36,947 nucleotides of DNA, taken from NCBI GenBank assembly GCA_903837825.1, contig CAILVZ010000145.1, positions 1 through 36,947 on the forward strand, read 5' to 3'. Of the stretch, positions 34,749-36,947 are shown one piece after another. The position numbers and the translations under genes were made by a program. Within the stretch, counting starts at the first letter, position 1, and each line of letters begins with the position of its first letter. The notes under the pieces are model-generated. The model saw only the letters and a program-made list of their open reading frames with translations. It was not told where the DNA came from and searched no databases. The DNA comes from Akkermansiaceae bacterium. GTDB taxonomy: Bacteria; Verrucomicrobiota; Verrucomicrobiia; Verrucomicrobiales; Akkermansiaceae.

Positions 34749-36425
34749 TTACTGTGTCAGCACTCCGATTTCCGAGACGCGGCGGAGTTCGATGGTGCCG
34801 GTGACGGTAAGGGTGTCTTTGCGCAAGCCAGTGATAGTCTCGGCGTAGGTGCCAGCGATGACACTACTGCCGTAACCCGTGGCCGCGGTGCCGATCGGAG
34901 CGGTGGCTGCGAAAGTGAAGGTCAGCGCACGGCTGATGTCGTAGCTTTCCTGGCCGGAGACGAGGATGGTGCTACCGCTTTTATTGTCGTGATCGGGGTG
35001 GTACTGGTGAACGAAGGGACTTACTGGGTCGTTGAAAGGGGTGGAAATGGTGCGGGTCAGGGTGCCGCCCAAGGCGAAGTTGCCAGTGCCAGTGTCAAGC
35101 ACGCGGTCGAGCGGCAGGTGCGCTGCGACGATGCGTGAAGCATCGGCTTTATCAGCTGGGTAGAGTCCGCTTTCGGTGGTGCAAATCCCAAGGTCGTGCG
35201 GTTCGGCGGCGAGTTTACCGAGGAACACTTGCGACAACACCCGCGCGTTGCCGTCATCGTCGACGTGGATGATGTAGCGCAGTGGATACGACTGAAAGGT
35301 GGTGGTGCCACTATAGCCCGCAGCTTTATTTTGCACGCCACTCACTTTAGCATCGCCGATCCACAAGCCAGCGAGCGATGACTTGCGCGCGGTGGCGGGC
35401 AACTGAATGTCGTAGAGATTGGCACTATCGGTAAAGCGCAGCTGCGAGGCAAAGAGAGCGTTCGCTGCAGCCGCGACCATGGCTGGGTTACTTCGGTCGA
35501 TGCCGAAACTCAGTTCGACGGCAGCATTGGGACCGACCACTTCGGTGGAGGAGCTTACGATCGGGGTTTCCGTCCATGTGCTGGTGGCGGCGGTATAAAT
35601 GCGGCGGGTGAGCGGCACACTGCCGGATATCGCCTCTTGGCCGGCCGGCGCGGCGTTGGAATCGACGGGCGCTATGGTGATGGTGCTAGCAGTGGAGCTG
35701 CGATTGAGGATGCGCACGGTGATGACCGAACCGGCGCGTCCATAATCCAGCCCCACACCGGTGCTCACGCCGATTTCCACAGGCGCGTAGAAATTTCCGA
35801 CGACTTCCGAGTCAAACCAATAAGCTTGGTTTCGATCCAATTTTTCGGTGGCCGTGGAGAACAGCGGGACGGGATTGGATGCGCCTAACTCCCCGCCTGC
35901 GTACTTGTAGATTTTCACGTTCGAAGCGATAGCTGCCGGAAAAGTGGCGAAGTAACTACCGATACTTGGGAAGGAACTGCCATTGAGTTTGCTCGGGAAA
36001 CCCATGAGGTTGGCGCCATTGCGCACCCAGTTGGCATTAGGCGGCAAGACCTTCTGCGGAATCGTCACCATGTAAGCGTTGGCCGTAGTACCGCTGCATT
36101 TCACCAAATACGCCGATTGACCGACCATCTGGGTCAGCGCGCTGACCGAGCCGTCGCTTTTCCACACCGTCCACTCTGACGTGCCCGCAGACGAGACCAG
36201 CGGCGAGGTCATGAACTGGATCTGATTGGGATTGGCGTTCCAACGCCAGACTTCCTGTACCTGGGGATACGCTGCAAACAAGGTTGCAGGTGGCGCATAG
36301 CTGGCATCGCCGTGGAGATAAATGGCATTCCACCCGCCCTTGAGCGTGTAGGTCGTGTTTTGCCACTGCCCGTGGGCCGTGATAGCACAGAACAGCGAGC
36401 AAAGTGCAACAATCAGTTTTTTCAT
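34749..36425 (-). CDS. Secreted protein of unknown function with YHPDHDN motif
   Basis: This 558-aa protein starts at ATG 36425 with a signal peptide (MKKLIVALCSLFCAITAHGQ). It overlaps the stop of the upstream gene as ATGA. The mature part is beta-rich. It opens with YTLKGGWNAIYLHGD. About residues 350-400 contain GLWIGDAKVSGV and LRYIIHVDDDGNARVL, and about 465-478 contain FVHQYHPDHDN. It ends in strands TYAETITGLRKDTLTVTGTI. I recall similar GLWxG, RxIxHVDxxG and YHPDHDN combinations in large uncharacterised secreted proteins of Verrucomicrobiota and Planctomycetota, but I know no assigned function. The three motifs hold acidic and His residues that could bind metal. The position in the cluster suggests it works with the fibre and the giant protein. 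Confidence 0.82.
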   Translation of the reverse strand: MKKLIVALCSLFCAITAHGQWQNTTYTLKGGWNAIYLHGDASYAPPATLFAAYPQVQEVWRWNANPNQIQFMTSPLVSSAGTSEWTVWKSDGSVSALTQMVGQSAYLVKCSGTTANAYMVTIPQKVLPPNANWVRNGANLMGFPSKLNGSSFPSIGSYFATFPAAIASNVKIYKYAGGELGASNPVPLFSTATEKLDRNQAYWFDSEVVGNFYAPVEIGVSTGVGLDYGRAGSVITVRILNRSSTASTITIAPVDSNAAPAGQEAISGSVPLTRRIYTAATSTWTETPIVSSSTEVVGPNAAVELSFGIDRSNPAMVAAAANALFASQLRFTDSANLYDIQLPATARKSSLAGLWIGDAKVSGVQNKAAGYSGTTTFQSYPLRYIIHVDDDGNARVLSQVFLGKLAAEPHDLGICTTESGLYPADKADASRIVAAHLPLDRVLDTGTGNFALGGTLTRTISTPFNDPVSPFVHQYHPDHDNKSGSTILVSGQESYDISRALTFTFAATAPIGTAATGYGSSVIAGTYAETITGLRKDTLTVTGTIELRRVSEIGVLTQ

Positions 36426-36947
36426 CGGACAGAGAGACGGTAAAATTCCTTGGTGCTGGAGCGCGGCGCCGCAAAGGCTGAAAGAATCCCAACGTCCTTC
36501 GCCTGATAGGCCTCGCTGCCTGTCGCAGATGCAGTCGCAGGAGCACCCACCGCGAAGGCAACCCGCGTCCACGTTTTCATGTCGAGCGTGCTCTCAATCG
36601 TGTAAACCTTGCCCGTGATCGCAAAAAACTCGAAGCGCACGCTGTCCGCGAGTTTCTCCTTAATGCTCAAGCCGAAACGCTCCGTGGCATCGCCCGCGAA
36701 GGTCCCTGCCACGTATTCCATCCAGTTGCTCTGCCCGTCTTTGTCGAAATCGCCATTCCGATCGATGAGCGTGAGATCCCACTCGCCATTGTCATTCTGA
36801 TAGTATCCAGCCTGATAGAGCTGCCAGGCTTCCCAGTCGTCGGGCAGACCATCCTTGTCCTTGTCCGCACCGAGCGTGAGATCCAAGCGGACGCGCTCAC
36901 TCCCCTTGCCTGCCGTTAAACTACCGCTCACTTCGATCGGATAATAC
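36422..36947 (-). CDS. C-terminal part of a secreted Asp-repeat (TSP3-like) protein, 5' end beyond right edge
   Basis: The frame is open through the right edge and encodes 174 residues plus the stop, so this is only the C-terminus of a larger protein. Two calcium-binding Asp repeats are seen, DKDKDGLPDDWEAWQLY and DRNGDFDKDGQSNWMEYVAG, of thrombospondin type 3 or EF-hand-like kind. They are followed by a beta domain with VYTIESTLDMKTWTRV and the ending KEFYRLSVR. This pairing of Asp repeats and an FYRLxV end is frequent in exported proteins of Verrucomicrobiota. Its stop overlaps the next gene start (ATGA), so the two are translationally coupled. The N-terminal domains and function are not visible. 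Confidence 0.85.
   Translation of the reverse strand, partial: YYPIEVSGSLTAGKGSERVRLDLTLGADKDKDGLPDDWEAWQLYQAGYYQNDNGEWDLTLIDRNGDFDKDGQSNWMEYVAGTFAGDATERFGLSIKEKLADSVRFEFFAITGKVYTIESTLDMKTWTRVAFAVGAPATASATGSEAYQAKDVGILSAFAAPRSSTKEFYRLSVR

Overview
The window is dense bacterial chromosome of moderate-to-high GC. Housekeeping genes fill about the first 23.5 kb. A run of very large secreted-protein genes, all on the minus strand, fills the last 13.4 kb. The gene content and style suggest a member of the Verrucomicrobiota or a close PVC relative. The signs are a SWIM/SNF2 helicase, a rhomboid with a C-terminal DUF6576-like tail, a Mrp ATPase without the CxxC pair, secreted proteins ending in thrombospondin-3-like Asp repeats followed by an FYRLxV end, and GNVGIG/S74 fibre-like proteins. 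This placement is by recollection of families, not by a search. Almost no gene has a recognisable Shine-Dalgarno sequence, so several start codons are uncertain; the reasons for each choice are given.

Layout, left to right. 1-2638 (-): SNF2 helicase, cut by the left edge. 2789-4532 (+): DUF3592 membrane protein and CorA Mg2+ channel. 4519-5478 (-): squalene/phytoene synthase, whose 3' end overlaps corA. 5642-7320 (+): rhomboid protease and MazG, overlapping by ATGA. 7353-8363 (-): DNA polymerase III delta'. 8466-12392 (-): lysA, uxaC and a secreted beta-propeller lactonase, the last two overlapping by ATGA. 12563-14705 (+): deoB and an orphan oligopeptide-type ABC ATPase. 14756-15052 (-): KhpA, with a hairpin terminator. 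15228-16331 (+): leuB. 16413-17339 (-): trxB. 17600-23520 (+): CPA2 antiporter, Tat-exported MBL hydrolase, Mrp/ApbC and a P1B metal ATPase.

23554-36947 (-): four secreted proteins transcribed from right to left. They are a partial Asp-repeat protein, a 558-aa protein that starts inside its stop codon (ATGA), a 723-aa fibre-like protein ending in a peptidase S74 auto-cleaving chaperone, and a 2900-aa giant protein. The giant has three blocks of a GxGYxxxPxV beta repeat, a helical region and a C-terminal part that distantly recalls Tc-toxin A subunits. I regard this locus as the best candidate for an undescribed system.

No stretch longer than 300 bases lacks a gene. The longest gap is the trxB/antiporter divergent region (260 bases). 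I saw no tRNA, rRNA, CRISPR array, insertion sequence or integrase. A heptamer, TGTTAGA/TCTAACA, recurs about 18 times and looks over-represented.
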